A DNA stretch of 35,329 bases from CAZUHN01 sp964620535 (GTDB lineage Bacteria; UBA8248): positions 1 to 35,329 of the forward strand of contig CAZUHN010000069.1 in NCBI GenBank assembly GCA_964620535.1, in the 5' to 3' direction. The position numbers and the translations under genes are program-made. Shown here one piece after another: positions 1 to 7,831 of this stretch (the first letter of the stretch is position 1; each line of letters begins with the position of its first letter). The notes under the pieces were generated by a model, which was not told the DNA's origin, did no database searches, and saw only the letters and a program-made list of their open reading frames with translations.

Positions 1-801
1 GTTGATGTCTCTGTGCTCTCCTGTCTGCTGGGGTGGAACGGCACCATGAACGACTGTAGGCTCATCAATGACAGGTTTGCCGAGGTACAACGGCAATTTC
101 CGGGCCGCTTTGTGGGACTGGCTCATGCCCCCGTTCTCGAAGGTGAGGAGGCCTTGAGGGAGCTGGAGAGGGCCGTTTTAGAGCTTGGATTATGTGGGGT
201 CACCATCACCTCTCAGGTCCACGGAGTTCCTCTGGACTCCCCCAGATTATATAATTTCTACGGGAAGGTCAGCACGCTCGATGTGCCGATTTTTGTCCAT
301 CCGGCATTGATCCCCATGGGGTATGAGTTCATCAAAGATTATGATTTGGCACGCATCCTGGGAAGGGAATTGGATCTCGCCCTGGAGACTACCCGGATCA
401 TTGCAGGGGGAATTCTGGACCGCTTTCCGAATCTCAAATTTGTCATCGGCCATTTTGGGGGAGGTATTTCTGCCATCAAGGATCGACTGGTGGCAAAAGG
501 GTACCGGTTCGGGACCCTGAAGCGTCCCTTTGAGGAATATTTTGACATGCTCTACTTTGACCTTTCAGGCTTTGAGGGAGGTCTCACCGCTCTACACTGT
601 GCCCTCCTGGGAATCCGGCCGGATAGGTTGGTTTTTGCCACGGATTATCCCCAGGATTTTACGGGAGTGGGCACGAATACGGGAAGAGGAATGAAGGCAA
701 TTCGGGATTACGCCGATGCCGTTAGGGGCTTGGACCTGAAAGATGAAGTCAAGGAAGGAATCCTGGGTGGCACAGCCGCGCGGCTTCTCAAGCTCAAGTA
801 G
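1..801 (+). CDS. Amidohydrolase family protein (metal-dependent TIM-barrel hydrolase), 5' end outside window
   Basis: The reading frame is open from base 1, so the true start lies upstream; a GTG at 13 is internal. The visible part has the amidohydrolase_2 pattern (aminocarboxymuconate-semialdehyde-decarboxylase-like): VDVSVLS near the start, a metal/substrate His in the strand IFVHPAL, a second His in FVIGHFGGG, and the late Asp in VFATDYPQDF, where these enzymes place the catalytic/metal Asp. The family carries out hydrolysis or decarboxylation of small, often aromatic acids in the cytoplasm; the substrate here cannot be told. GC content is moderate, lower than most of the window. No partner gene lies downstream, where an AT-rich region begins. 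Family call is firm, exact reaction unknown. Confidence 0.85.
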   Translation, partial: VDVSVLSCLLGWNGTMNDCRLINDRFAEVQRQFPGRFVGLAHAPVLEGEEALRELERAVLELGLCGVTITSQVHGVPLDSPRLYNFYGKVSTLDVPIFVHPALIPMGYEFIKDYDLARILGRELDLALETTRIIAGGILDRFPNLKFVIGHFGGGISAIKDRLVAKGYRFGTLKRPFEEYFDMLYFDLSGFEGGLTALHCALLGIRPDRLVFATDYPQDFTGVGTNTGRGMKAIRDYADAVRGLDLKDEVKEGILGGTAARLLKLK

Positions 802-922
802 AAAGACAGATAAATTTTTCGTAGAATTGTATTTAACTCGTCAGCCTAAAGTTCTCGTAAGTCAAACATTCGATGAGTATCTATAGGGTTCTGGTAGAGA
901 GAAGTCAGAAGGTGTGACAGCC

Positions 923-965
923 ATCCAATAGAGAGGGGTTTTCCACTCCCTGTGGTGTATTGGAT
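923..965. repeat. Inverted repeat / possible structured element
   Basis: An 8-base arm ATCCAATA at 923-930 is the exact reverse complement of TATTGGAT at 958-965. Inside it a second short stem can form (AGGGG at 934-938 with CTCCCT-side bases 947-951, one G-U pair). No T tract follows on either strand, so it is not a standard terminator. It could be an RNA element or a recombination-related site; function unknown. Confidence 0.4.
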
Positions 966-1042
966 TTCCGAACCTATTAGTACCAAGTTGCTACCAACTA
1001 CTTAGTAGTAAAAACTTTTCTTTAACTTAGTGATTTTAAACG

Positions 1043-1058
1043 ATTATGCCCACTCAAT
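1043..1058. repeat. Putative att-like direct repeat, degenerate copy of the guaA 3' end
   Basis: ATTATGCCCACTCAAT matches 14 of 16 bases, in the same orientation, with 1608-1623, which contains the guaA stop codon and last codons. The two copies frame the AT-rich MGMT-like gene. The guaA 3' end is a known insertion site for integrative elements in several bacteria, so this may be the far att site of a decayed element. No integrase is present between the copies. Confidence 0.4.
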
Positions 1059-1183
1059 AAAAAATTCCTGAAAAATTTTTTGAATTCAATGACTTATTTT
1101 AGCTTGAAACTATTTTGAAACTCGGTGGTATTATAGCAAATCAGTAGTCCTCAGTTTCTTTCTCCAAAAACGAAATATCAGTC

Positions 1184-1576
1184 TTACAAACCTTCAGATG
1201 TTCTTAGTTCCCTTAAGTACTTCTCTGAAATTGGTAATTTTTTTATAAGAGAACTTTTTTCATCTATTACCCTCCAGAATGGTAATTCTGGTTTTCTTCC
1301 ATTTGATTGTTCTATGGATGCCTCTATTGCTATTCGTAAAAATATTCCAGTAGTGAGGGGACAGGTGTTGTCTGCGTTGGAATTTTTTGCCAACTCTAAT
1401 CGCATTAACTTAACGGATTTTTCAGTTCCGAAAGGAATTTTTGCTATGTAGCCTGCGATAGATTTTGGAGAAGAAATCAACATCTTTTCTCCTGCCTTTA
1501 AATCACTGAAATTTTTTTCAATTTTTTTTATAACTTCAGTATAGGTTTTGTTGAATTTTTCAGTTGCACTAGACAT
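1184..1576 (-). CDS. MGMT/alkyltransferase-like (ATL) family protein
   Basis: About 130 residues. The order of blocks is that of the bacterial 'MGMT family' proteins related to alkyltransferase-like DNA-damage recognition proteins: an N-terminal coiled segment, a SPKSIAGYIAKIP block (cf. PREVDEIMRAVPKG), then NADNTCPLTTGIFLRIA (cf. GCPITTGIF), then PFWRVIDE (cf. PYWR) and a C-terminal RTSEG end. The Cys of true methyltransferases (PCHR) is not present at the WR motif, so a binding rather than methyl-transfer role is expected; DNA-repair function is inferred from the family. The protein ends about 15 residues earlier than typical members. No start has a good Shine-Dalgarno; ATG at 1576 was chosen, with ATG at 1591 possible. 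Very low GC and AT-ending codons, unlike its neighbours, point to horizontal acquisition next to guaA. Confidence 0.65.
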   Translation of the reverse strand: MSSATEKFNKTYTEVIKKIEKNFSDLKAGEKMLISSPKSIAGYIAKIPFGTEKSVKLMRLELAKNSNADNTCPLTTGIFLRIAIEASIEQSNGRKPELPFWRVIDEKSSLIKKLPISEKYLRELRTSEGL

Positions 1577-1607
1577 AGATTGATTTACCATAAGCCAGTG
1601 AAAAAAA

Positions 1608-1623
1608 ATTATTCCCACTCGAT
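1608..1623. repeat. guaA 3'-end copy of the att-like direct repeat
   Basis: ATTATTCCCACTCGAT, covering the guaA stop codon and last codons on the minus strand. It pairs with the degenerate copy at 1043-1058 (14 of 16 identical). The AT-rich composition starts immediately beside it, as expected if foreign DNA joined here while leaving guaA intact. Confidence 0.4.
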
Positions 1624-3144
1624 CGTGCCGGGCGGTTTGGATGAAATATCGTACACAACACGGTTGACGCCGCGCACCTCGTTAATGATGCGGCTGGCCG
1701 CCTCGGCGAGAAAGTCATGGGGCAGCCGGGCCCAGTCCGCCGTCATTCCGTCCTCGCTGGTGACGGCCCGGAGGGCGAGGGCGTTTTCATAGGTGCGGGA
1801 ATCGCCCATCACCCCCACCGTGCGGACGGGCAAGAGCACGGCGAAGGCCTGCCACACTTTTTCATACCACCCGCTGTCGCGGAGCATCCCGATAAAAATC
1901 CCGTCCGCCTCGCGGAGGGTATCGGCCCGCTCCTCGGTCACCTCGCCGAGCACGCGGACGGCCAGGCCGGGGCCCGGAAAGGGGTGCCGGCCCAGTATCC
2001 CGGCCGGAAGCCCCAGCTCGGCGCCCACGGCGCGAACCTCGTCCTTGAACAGCTCGCGGAGGGGCTCGACGAGTTCGAGGTCCATCCGCTCGGGAAGGCC
2101 GCCGACGTTGTGATGCGTCTTGATGGTGGCCGAGGGCCCCTTGAAAGAGACGCTTTCGATCACGTCCGGGTACAGCGTGCCCTGGGCGAGGAACTTCGCC
2201 CGGCCCAGCTCCCCCGCCGCCCGCTCGAACACGCGGATGAAGGTCTCGCCGATACGCTTGCGCTTCGCCTCGGGATCGGTCACCCCCTTAAGGTTTTGGA
2301 AAAACTCGGCCCGGGCGTCCACCGCGGTGAGGTTCAGTTCGATCCTTTTCCCGAAAACGCGCGAGACCTCCTCTGCCTCGCCCTTCCGCAGCAGGCCGTT
2401 GTCCACGAACACGCAGACAAGCCGATCGCCCACGGCGCGGTGGATCAGCGTGGCCGCGACCGAGGAGTCCACCCCGCCCGAGAGGCCGCAGACGACCCGC
2501 TCCCTCCCCACCCTCTCACGGATGCGCTCCACCGACTCTTCGATGAAGGCGCGCATCGTCCAATCCCCCGTGCAGCCGCATACTCCGAAGAGGAAATTTT
2601 TCAGGATCTCCTGCCCGCGGGGGGTATGCGCCACTTCGGGGTGAAACTGTATCCCGTACCTGAGGCCGTCCTCGGAGCCCATGGCGGCAACGCGTGAGCC
2701 GTTCGAGTGGGCCAGGGCGCGGTAGCCCGGCGGGGGCGCTTCGATGGCGTCCCCGTGGCTCATCCAAACCGTTTCGCGGCCGTCCAGATTTTCGAAAAGA
2801 CCGGAGTGATCGTCCACAACCAACTCGGCACGGCCGAACTCCCGCTTCTTCACCGACCCGACCCGCCCCCCCAGGAGGTGGGCTATCAACTGCATTCCGT
2901 AGCAGATCCCCAAAAGCGGAATTGGCGCGGCCAGCAGCGAGGGGTCGACCGTCGGAGCCTCATCCTCGTACACGCTCGAAGGCCCGCCCGAGAGGACGAC
3001 CCCCTTCGTCCCCTCATCCACCAGGCCGCGCCAATGCGAGGTGCAAGGGTGAATCTCGCAGTATACGCCCAACTCCCGGATCTTCCGGGCGATTAACTGG
3101 GTGTACTGGGAGCCGAAGTCAAGAATGAGAATCTGATCGAGCAT
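1609..3144 (-). CDS. guaA: GMP synthase (glutamine-hydrolysing)
   Basis: 511 residues, normal length. It converts XMP, ATP and glutamine to GMP, the last step of GMP synthesis, in the cytoplasm. The N-terminal class I glutamine amidotransferase domain has the nucleophile Cys81 in GICYGMQL and His168/Glu170 in QFHPE. The ATP-pyrophosphatase domain has the P-loop SGGVDSS at about 222-228. The C-terminal GMP synthase dimerisation domain ends in the classical IEWE. The ATG at 3144 starts 5 bases after the stop of the broken FliL-like gene and lacks a clear Shine-Dalgarno, so it probably depends on read-through of the guaB transcript. The 3' end abuts AT-rich, possibly inserted DNA without loss of the reading frame. 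Confidence 0.97.
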   Translation of the reverse strand: MLDQILILDFGSQYTQLIARKIRELGVYCEIHPCTSHWRGLVDEGTKGVVLSGGPSSVYEDEAPTVDPSLLAAPIPLLGICYGMQLIAHLLGGRVGSVKKREFGRAELVVDDHSGLFENLDGRETVWMSHGDAIEAPPPGYRALAHSNGSRVAAMGSEDGLRYGIQFHPEVAHTPRGQEILKNFLFGVCGCTGDWTMRAFIEESVERIRERVGRERVVCGLSGGVDSSVAATLIHRAVGDRLVCVFVDNGLLRKGEAEEVSRVFGKRIELNLTAVDARAEFFQNLKGVTDPEAKRKRIGETFIRVFERAAGELGRAKFLAQGTLYPDVIESVSFKGPSATIKTHHNVGGLPERMDLELVEPLRELFKDEVRAVGAELGLPAGILGRHPFPGPGLAVRVLGEVTEERADTLREADGIFIGMLRDSGWYEKVWQAFAVLLPVRTVGVMGDSRTYENALALRAVTSEDGMTADWARLPHDFLAEAASRIINEVRGVNRVVYDISSKPPGTIEWE

Positions 3145-3149
3145 AATTT

Positions 3150-3949
3150 TCAGCGGGCGAAAAGATCTGCAAATAGGATGCCCCTGACTTCTCCTTGAAG
3201 GATCACTTTTGAAAGCTTCGCGACCAGCTTCCCTCTTGTTTTCCGGAGATCCCTCGGCGTCGAGAGGACGTCATACGAAAGCCGGTAGAAATGATCGTAT
3301 ACGATCTACCGGACGGCCAAGCGCTTCGCCTTTATCTCGTTCGCGGCCGTCTTGTTCGAGACGAGAATGTTCAGGGTAATGTTCAAAAAACGCGTCTCCC
3401 CGTTTCGCTTCCCCCGATTCCCTTCGAGCGGGATGAAGAAGACATTCTTGAGGGATACGTTGATCCCCTGCTTGACCTCCACGATCGGGATCTTGGGAAG
3501 GATGACAACCCTTTTCTCTTTTTTTCTCTCTCTGCGTTTAGAGGGCAACGCAAAAATCGTCCCCTTCTCCTCGGTGGGTGATCGCCTTGGGCAGCGGCGG
3601 CGCTTTGGCTTGGAGGGACGGCTTTTCCGGCTTCGGCGGTTCGAGGCCGCTGCGCGCGATAAAGGCGAAGCCCCACCCGAGGGCGAGCATCAACGCGGCG
3701 GCGCGGGCGAGGACGGCGAAAAACGAGATGCCCGAAGGCGCGCCCTTGGCCTTTGCCTTCTTTGCCTTCTTTGCCTTCTTTCCCTTCTCCGCGTCCTCGG
3801 CAGAGGCTTCCGCCTCCTCGTCGCCCGCTTTCGGAGGAGGCTTCCTCCCCCTCGCCGAACTCATCTACCGAGGTGCTCTTTTCCGCTCCTTCCTCTAACT
3901 CCAGATCTTCCGCGGTATCAATCTCGGTAGCGAATGGATTCTTTGCCAT
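3150..3949 (-). pseudogene. FliL-like membrane protein gene, broken by two frameshifts and an in-frame stop
   Basis: One protein can be read across three frames. Frame one (ATG 3949) gives an acidic N-terminus beginning MAKNPFATE. One extra base near the GGG at about 3816 leads to the next frame, with EEAEASAEDAEK, a KKAKKAKKAK basic patch and a membrane span (FFAVLARAAALMLALGWGFAF). A second +1 shift near a CCC at about 3575 leads to a frame reading RVVILPKIPIVEV, NVFFIPLEGN and FLNITLNILVS. This frame meets TAG at 3306-3308 and then continues as IVYDHFYRLS to GILFADLFAR and TGA at 3150. Cytoplasmic acidic tail, one TM helix and a C-terminal domain with final VRGILFADLF resemble FliL (family usual end: VYFTEFV). 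The stop could be CAG changed to TAG. It lies between guaB and guaA, with no flagellar gene nearby. Sequencing error could explain the two shifts; the TAG is a substitution. Confidence 0.6.
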
Positions 3950-4074
3950 ATCATTTACTCAAGAATGAGCGGGCGGATGTAAAAGAGCCTTTCCCTCCGC
4001 GCATCAATCCGCGACGCTGCGAATCGGGCGGCACCGACCGGAAGCGCACCTCCGCGCCCCCGGCCCATGTTACC

Positions 4075-5550
4075 TCAGTCCCGCTGATAATTCGGCGCCT
4101 CGCGCGTGATGATGACGTCGTGAACATGGCTCTCCCGTAGCCCGGCGGTGGTGATCCGGATGAATTTTCCCTTCTGCCGCAGCTCGGCGATGCACGCGCA
4201 CCCGGTGTAGCCCATCCCCGCAGCGATGCCCCCCGTCAGCTGAAAAACGCTCGACGAAAGCGACCCCTTGTAAGGAACGCGCCCTTCCACCCCTTCCGGA
4301 ACAATCTTCGAATCGCTGAAGGGCTCGTTTCGCCCGTCCTGGAAATAGCGGTCCCGGCTCTCCCCGTTCTCCATCACGCCGACCGAGCCCATGCCCCGGT
4401 AAATCTTATAGCTGCGTCCCTGGAAAAGAACTTTCTCTCCCGGGCTCTCCTCCACCCCGGCGAAAAGGCTGCCGATCATGACGGCGTGCGCGCCGGCGGC
4501 AATGGCCTTCACGCAGTCGCCGGAGTACTTGATGCCCCCGTCCGAGACGATCCGGACGCCGTGCGGCTCCGCCGCCGCCGCGCAATTGGCGATGGCCGAA
4601 ATCTGGGGGACGCCGACCCCCGCCACCACGCGGGTGGTGCAGATGGATCCCGGGCCGATCCCCACCTTCAGCACGTCCGCGCCGGCGGAGATCAAATCGC
4701 GTGCGCCCTCGGCGGTGGCCACGTTTCCCGCCATGAGCTTCACGCCGGGAAACTCCTTCTTGACCTTCTCCGTTCCGCCCAGCACGCGCTTCGAGTGGCC
4801 GTGGGCGCTGTCGATGACGAGCAAGTCCACCCCCGCCTCGATGAGCGCCGCGCACCGCTCGCGCATATCTTCGGCCACGCCTACCGCCGCCGCCGCCCGA
4901 AGCCGACCGTACTCATCTTTTGCCGCCTTGGGATAGCGCCTCAGCTTTTCGATATCCTTGAGGGTGATCAGCCCCTTGAGATTAAATTTGTCGTCCACAA
5001 CGAGGAGTTTTTCGATTCGGTGGGTGTGCAGCATCCCCTTGCTCTCGTCGAGCGTCGTCCCCTCGGGAACGGTGACAAGCTCATTCTTCGTCATGAGGTC
5101 GGAGACCGGCCGCTCCAGGTTGGATTCAAACCGCACGTCACGGTTCGTCAGGATGCCGACGAGCCTCCCGTTCTCCGTGATGGGAACGCCCGAGATGCGA
5201 TACGTCCCCATGACCTCGAGCGCCTCTTTGATTTTCTGCTTGGGGCGCATCGTGATCGGATCGGCCACCATGCCGCTCTCCGAGCGCTTGACCCGGTCCA
5301 CCTCCATCGCCTGTTTCTCCACCGACATGTTGCGGTGGATGACCCCGATCCCTCCTTCCTGGGCCAGAGCAATGGCAAGGTTCGATTCGGTCACTGTGTC
5401 CATGGCCGCGCTGAGGAGCGGAATCCGAAGGTCGAATCCCTCGCAGAGGGTGGTGGACTGATCGACGTCCTTAGGAAGAACGCTCGATTGCGCGGGAAGC
5501 AGCAATACATCATCGAAGGTCAGCGATTCTTCAATTGGAATGGTGAACAT
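4075..5550 (-). CDS. guaB: IMP dehydrogenase
   Basis: 491 residues from the ATG at 5550, matching the family's usual length; longer frames reaching 5673 are not needed because MFTIPIEESLTFDDVLLLPA is the standard N-terminus. The enzyme oxidises IMP to XMP with NAD+, the committed step towards GMP. The TIM-barrel carries the catalytic Cys loop GIGPGSICTTR, the NAD/IMP sites SAHGHS and DGGIKYSGD, and the flap GMGSVGVM. Two CBS domains lie at about residues 93-205 (DPITMRP to ITLKDIEK). It is the first gene of a guaB/FliL-like/guaA unit on the minus strand, 125 bases before the broken gene. A promoter-like pair and a hairpin lie upstream at 5714-5798. Confidence 0.97.
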   Translation of the reverse strand: MFTIPIEESLTFDDVLLLPAQSSVLPKDVDQSTTLCEGFDLRIPLLSAAMDTVTESNLAIALAQEGGIGVIHRNMSVEKQAMEVDRVKRSESGMVADPITMRPKQKIKEALEVMGTYRISGVPITENGRLVGILTNRDVRFESNLERPVSDLMTKNELVTVPEGTTLDESKGMLHTHRIEKLLVVDDKFNLKGLITLKDIEKLRRYPKAAKDEYGRLRAAAAVGVAEDMRERCAALIEAGVDLLVIDSAHGHSKRVLGGTEKVKKEFPGVKLMAGNVATAEGARDLISAGADVLKVGIGPGSICTTRVVAGVGVPQISAIANCAAAAEPHGVRIVSDGGIKYSGDCVKAIAAGAHAVMIGSLFAGVEESPGEKVLFQGRSYKIYRGMGSVGVMENGESRDRYFQDGRNEPFSDSKIVPEGVEGRVPYKGSLSSSVFQLTGGIAAGMGYTGCACIAELRQKGKFIRITTAGLRESHVHDVIITREAPNYQRD

Positions 5551-5713
5551 AAGCTGAACAATACTCCGGGTTAGATGTGATGCGTGGAATGATTGAGGCG
5601 CCTGATCGGCGCCCGGTCCGCCCCCGCCCTTACCCTCGGACGAGCCAAAGAGAGGCCGAGAGAGAAAAGGCACGAGCCGCCCGCTTCCTTACAGGGCGGA
5701 TTTCCGGTAGGCT

Positions 5714-5763
5714 TTTAAAAACAAAAAGTTGCACAGGGGAAAGGATTTGGGGGCCCTTCCCCT
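5714..5763 (-). terminator. Intrinsic terminator downstream of mutL (or leader attenuator of guaB)
   Basis: On the minus strand AGGGGAAGG (5763-5755) pairs with CCTTTCCCCT (5744-5735) with one bulged base, followed after seven bases by an interrupted T tract (five T, G, five T). It lies about 70 bases after the mutL stop at 5833, a good place for ending the mutL transcript. It also lies just after the promoter-like hexamers at 5770-5798, so if that promoter is used the hairpin would be at the very start of the guaB leader. Confidence 0.55.
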
Positions 5764-5769
5764 CAACCC

Positions 5770-5798
5770 ATTCTCCGCGCCCGTGTTTCGAGTGTCAA
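5770..5798 (-). promoter_or_regulatory. Candidate sigma-70 promoter for the guaB unit
   Basis: On the minus strand a perfect TTGACA (5798-5793) is followed after 17 bases by GAGAAT (5775-5770), four of six matches to TATAAT. The predicted start is near 5763, giving a leader of about 210 bases. The overlap with the terminator-like hairpin just downstream makes the call uncertain. Confidence 0.4.
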
Positions 5799-5832
5799 GG
5801 AAGTGTCACCCTCCCATCTCTCTTCCGGCCCG

Positions 5833-7617
5833 TCACCGGAGAAACCGGCGGCGGACAGGGCCAGACCCCAGCGCCAGCAATACCGGGCGCCCGTGGGGAC
5901 AAGTCCACTGGGCCGAGGTGTCCTCAAGGTCTTTCACCAGGGCGGCGACCTCCTCCGGGTGGAGGGTCCGCGCCGCCTTGATGGCGCTCCGGCAGCTCAT
6001 CCGGGCGATCACCCCGTCGATGAGCTCGGGAAAACTCATGGGAGAATCCAAACCGGCCAGCCCTTCGATCACGCCCCGGACCGCGCCGAGCGGGTCACGA
6101 TCGGCCAGAAGCGCGGGAACCGCGCGGACGAGGTACTCGCCCGGCCCGGCCGCCTCCAATTCGAACCCGGAACGCTCCAGCGTTTCCTGGTGCTCCTCCG
6201 TCCGGAGAGCCTCCTCCGGGCGAAGGGAGAGAACGGGAGGGACCAGGCAGGCTTGCCGCTCCACCCTCCCCTCGCGGAACTGATCCCGGAACCGGTTGTA
6301 GAGCACCCGCTCGTGGGCGGCGTGCTGATCCAGAAAGACGAGCCCCTGCGGCGCGGCGAAGAGGAGGAAGCACTCCTCCCACTGTCCCAGGTACCGGCAC
6401 TCGGAGAGCCGGACCGGGTCCGAGGGGTCCGGCGGCTGCAGCAGTCGCTCGGAAGCGCCCGCATCCGGGAAAGAATCCGAGGAGAGCTCGGCAACCTCGC
6501 CATCCCCGTTTTCACCCGAAACACCAGGCCGGGGGGCCGCCTCCGGGCCGCGCTGCAATACGGCGAGGGGGGGCGCCGGAGCGGGCGGGCGCACCACCCG
6601 GAGTGGGCGCGGAGTCGGCGGCGCGCCCAGAACCCGGGTGACCGCCTCGCGCACGGTGTTGTAAACGGTCGAGGCGCGCCGGAAGCGCACCTCCTCCTTC
6701 GCCGGATGCACGTTCACGTCCACCCCCTCCACCGGAAGGTCCACGAAGAGGACGAAATAGGGGTGGCGGTCTCTCGGCAGAAAGGTGTGGTAGGCGCTGT
6801 AGACGGCGTGTACGAGGAGCCGGTCGCGCACCGGCCTTCCGTTCACGAAAAGGAACTGCCCGTCCCGGCCAGAACGGCTGAGGGTCGGTGCCCCGGCCCA
6901 CCCGCTGATGCGGAATTCTTCGCCGTTTTCCCCGGAAAGCGCCAGGAGGTGCAGCCCGACCTCCTTTCCCAGTAACTCGGCCACCCGCCCCCGGGCGTCC
7001 ATCCCCGCGCGCAGTTCGAGGTGGGTCCGGTCCCCGTGACGGAGGCGGAAGGCGACCTCAGGGTGGGCCATCGCGGCGCGCGTCACCACCTCGACGCAGC
7101 GGGCGATCTCGGTCTGGCGGGTCTTGAGAAACTTCCGCCGGGCCGGCACGTTGAAGAAGAGCGATCGGAGGTCCACCTCCGTCCCCGCCGGCGCCCCCAT
7201 CTCGATCACCCGCTGCAGGCGACCGCCCTCCATGCACACCTGGGTGCCGACCCCATCCTCCGCTCGGCGCGTGGTCAGGGTGATCTTGCTCACCGCGGCG
7301 ATGCTCGGGAGCGCCTCCCCGCGGAAGCCGAGAGTGGTCACGCCCTCGAGGTCTTCGTCAGAGGCGATCTTGCTCGTGGCGTGGCGCTCGAAGGCAAGAA
7401 GGGCGTCGTCCCGGCTCATGCCCGCTCCGTCGTCGAGGACGCGGATCCGCCGGGCGCCGCCCCCCTCCAAATCCGCACAGATGCGGCGTGCCCCGGCGTC
7501 CAGGCTGTTTTCGACCAACTCCTTTAAGGCCGAAGCGGGTCGCTGGACCACCTCTCCGGCGGCGATTTTGTTCGCCAAATTTTCGCTGAGTACACGAATG
7601 GCACTTCCGGCGGACAT
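5833..7617 (-). CDS. mutL: DNA mismatch repair protein MutL
   Basis: 594 residues from ATG 7617, which has GGAGG nine to ten bases upstream. MutL links mismatch recognition by MutS to strand incision. The GHKL ATPase domain shows LSENLANKIAAGEVV, ELVENSLDAGA, DDGAGM (about 62-67) and GFRGEAL (about 97-103), then the transducer motif FFNVPARRKFLK. The C-terminal dimerisation/endonuclease domain has DQHAAHER at 430-437, SCRSAIKA and CPHGRP at about 573. In endonuclease-type MutL the first motif reads DQHA-x2-E-x4-E; here the last Glu is Asn (N441), while the other motifs are kept. It is divergent from mazG and shares a 214-base intergenic region with it. A strong promoter candidate lies at 7649-7677. 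Confidence 0.96.
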   Translation of the reverse strand: MSAGSAIRVLSENLANKIAAGEVVQRPASALKELVENSLDAGARRICADLEGGGARRIRVLDDGAGMSRDDALLAFERHATSKIASDEDLEGVTTLGFRGEALPSIAAVSKITLTTRRAEDGVGTQVCMEGGRLQRVIEMGAPAGTEVDLRSLFFNVPARRKFLKTRQTEIARCVEVVTRAAMAHPEVAFRLRHGDRTHLELRAGMDARGRVAELLGKEVGLHLLALSGENGEEFRISGWAGAPTLSRSGRDGQFLFVNGRPVRDRLLVHAVYSAYHTFLPRDRHPYFVLFVDLPVEGVDVNVHPAKEEVRFRRASTVYNTVREAVTRVLGAPPTPRPLRVVRPPAPAPPLAVLQRGPEAAPRPGVSGENGDGEVAELSSDSFPDAGASERLLQPPDPSDPVRLSECRYLGQWEECFLLFAAPQGLVFLDQHAAHERVLYNRFRDQFREGRVERQACLVPPVLSLRPEEALRTEEHQETLERSGFELEAAGPGEYLVRAVPALLADRDPLGAVRGVIEGLAGLDSPMSFPELIDGVIARMSCRSAIKAARTLHPEEVAALVKDLEDTSAQWTCPHGRPVLLALGSGPVRRRFLR

Positions 7618-7626
7618 CGCCCCGAT

Positions 7627-7666
7627 TCCTCCATGGAAAAGAGGATGGATAATCCCCGATGGAGGA
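7627..7666. repeat. Inverted repeat flanking the mutL -10 element, possible operator
   Basis: TCCTCCAT (7627-7634) and ATGGAGGA (7659-7666) are exact reverse complements 24 bases apart. They surround the predicted mutL -10 at 7649-7654, and the inner arm lies in the mutL Shine-Dalgarno region. This placement would suit a repressor site, but one arm may simply be the ribosome binding site. Confidence 0.3.
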
Positions 7667-7677
7667 GTTGATGTCAA
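7649..7677 (-). promoter_or_regulatory. Candidate sigma-70 promoter of mutL
   Basis: Minus strand TTGACA (7677-7672), 17-base spacer, GATTAT (7654-7649, four of six). Start of transcription would be near 7642, giving a leader of about 25 bases that contains the GGAGG of mutL. A weaker plus-strand pair for mazG (TTGATG at 7668, TATTTT 18 bases later) overlaps it. Confidence 0.5.
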
Positions 7678-7831
7678 GGAGAAAACTACCATATTTTGTG
7701 GTCGCACCTCTCCACAATAGCTAGATAGTGGAAATTGAGGGAGTTCGGACGGGCGTGACTCGAGGCTCCCCTCGGGTGTAGAGTGGGCGCTGCTCCGATT
7801 CGAAAAAATTCCTGGTTGCCAGGGAGTGAGG

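Larger units (their letters stand above)
802..1183. other. AT-rich intergenic segment, no gene seen
   Basis: About 380 bases between the amidohydrolase stop and the MGMT-like gene, much more AT-rich than the rest of the window and rich in A and T runs. I find no convincing gene on either strand. It holds a hairpin-like inverted repeat (923-965), a small ACTAC/GTAGT repeat (about 998-1010) and a degenerate copy of the guaA 3' end (1043-1058). Its composition matches the gene that follows and suggests the two arrived together. Confidence 0.6.

Noticed and set aside
998..1010. ACTAC-TTA-GTAGT hairpin next to an A run as a terminator
   Set aside because: The T tract would precede, not follow, the stem on the minus strand, and no gene on the plus strand needs it closely.
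5803..6975. Long plus-strand open frame (390 codons) opposite mutL
   Set aside because: Antisense of a conserved gene, no recognisable motif.
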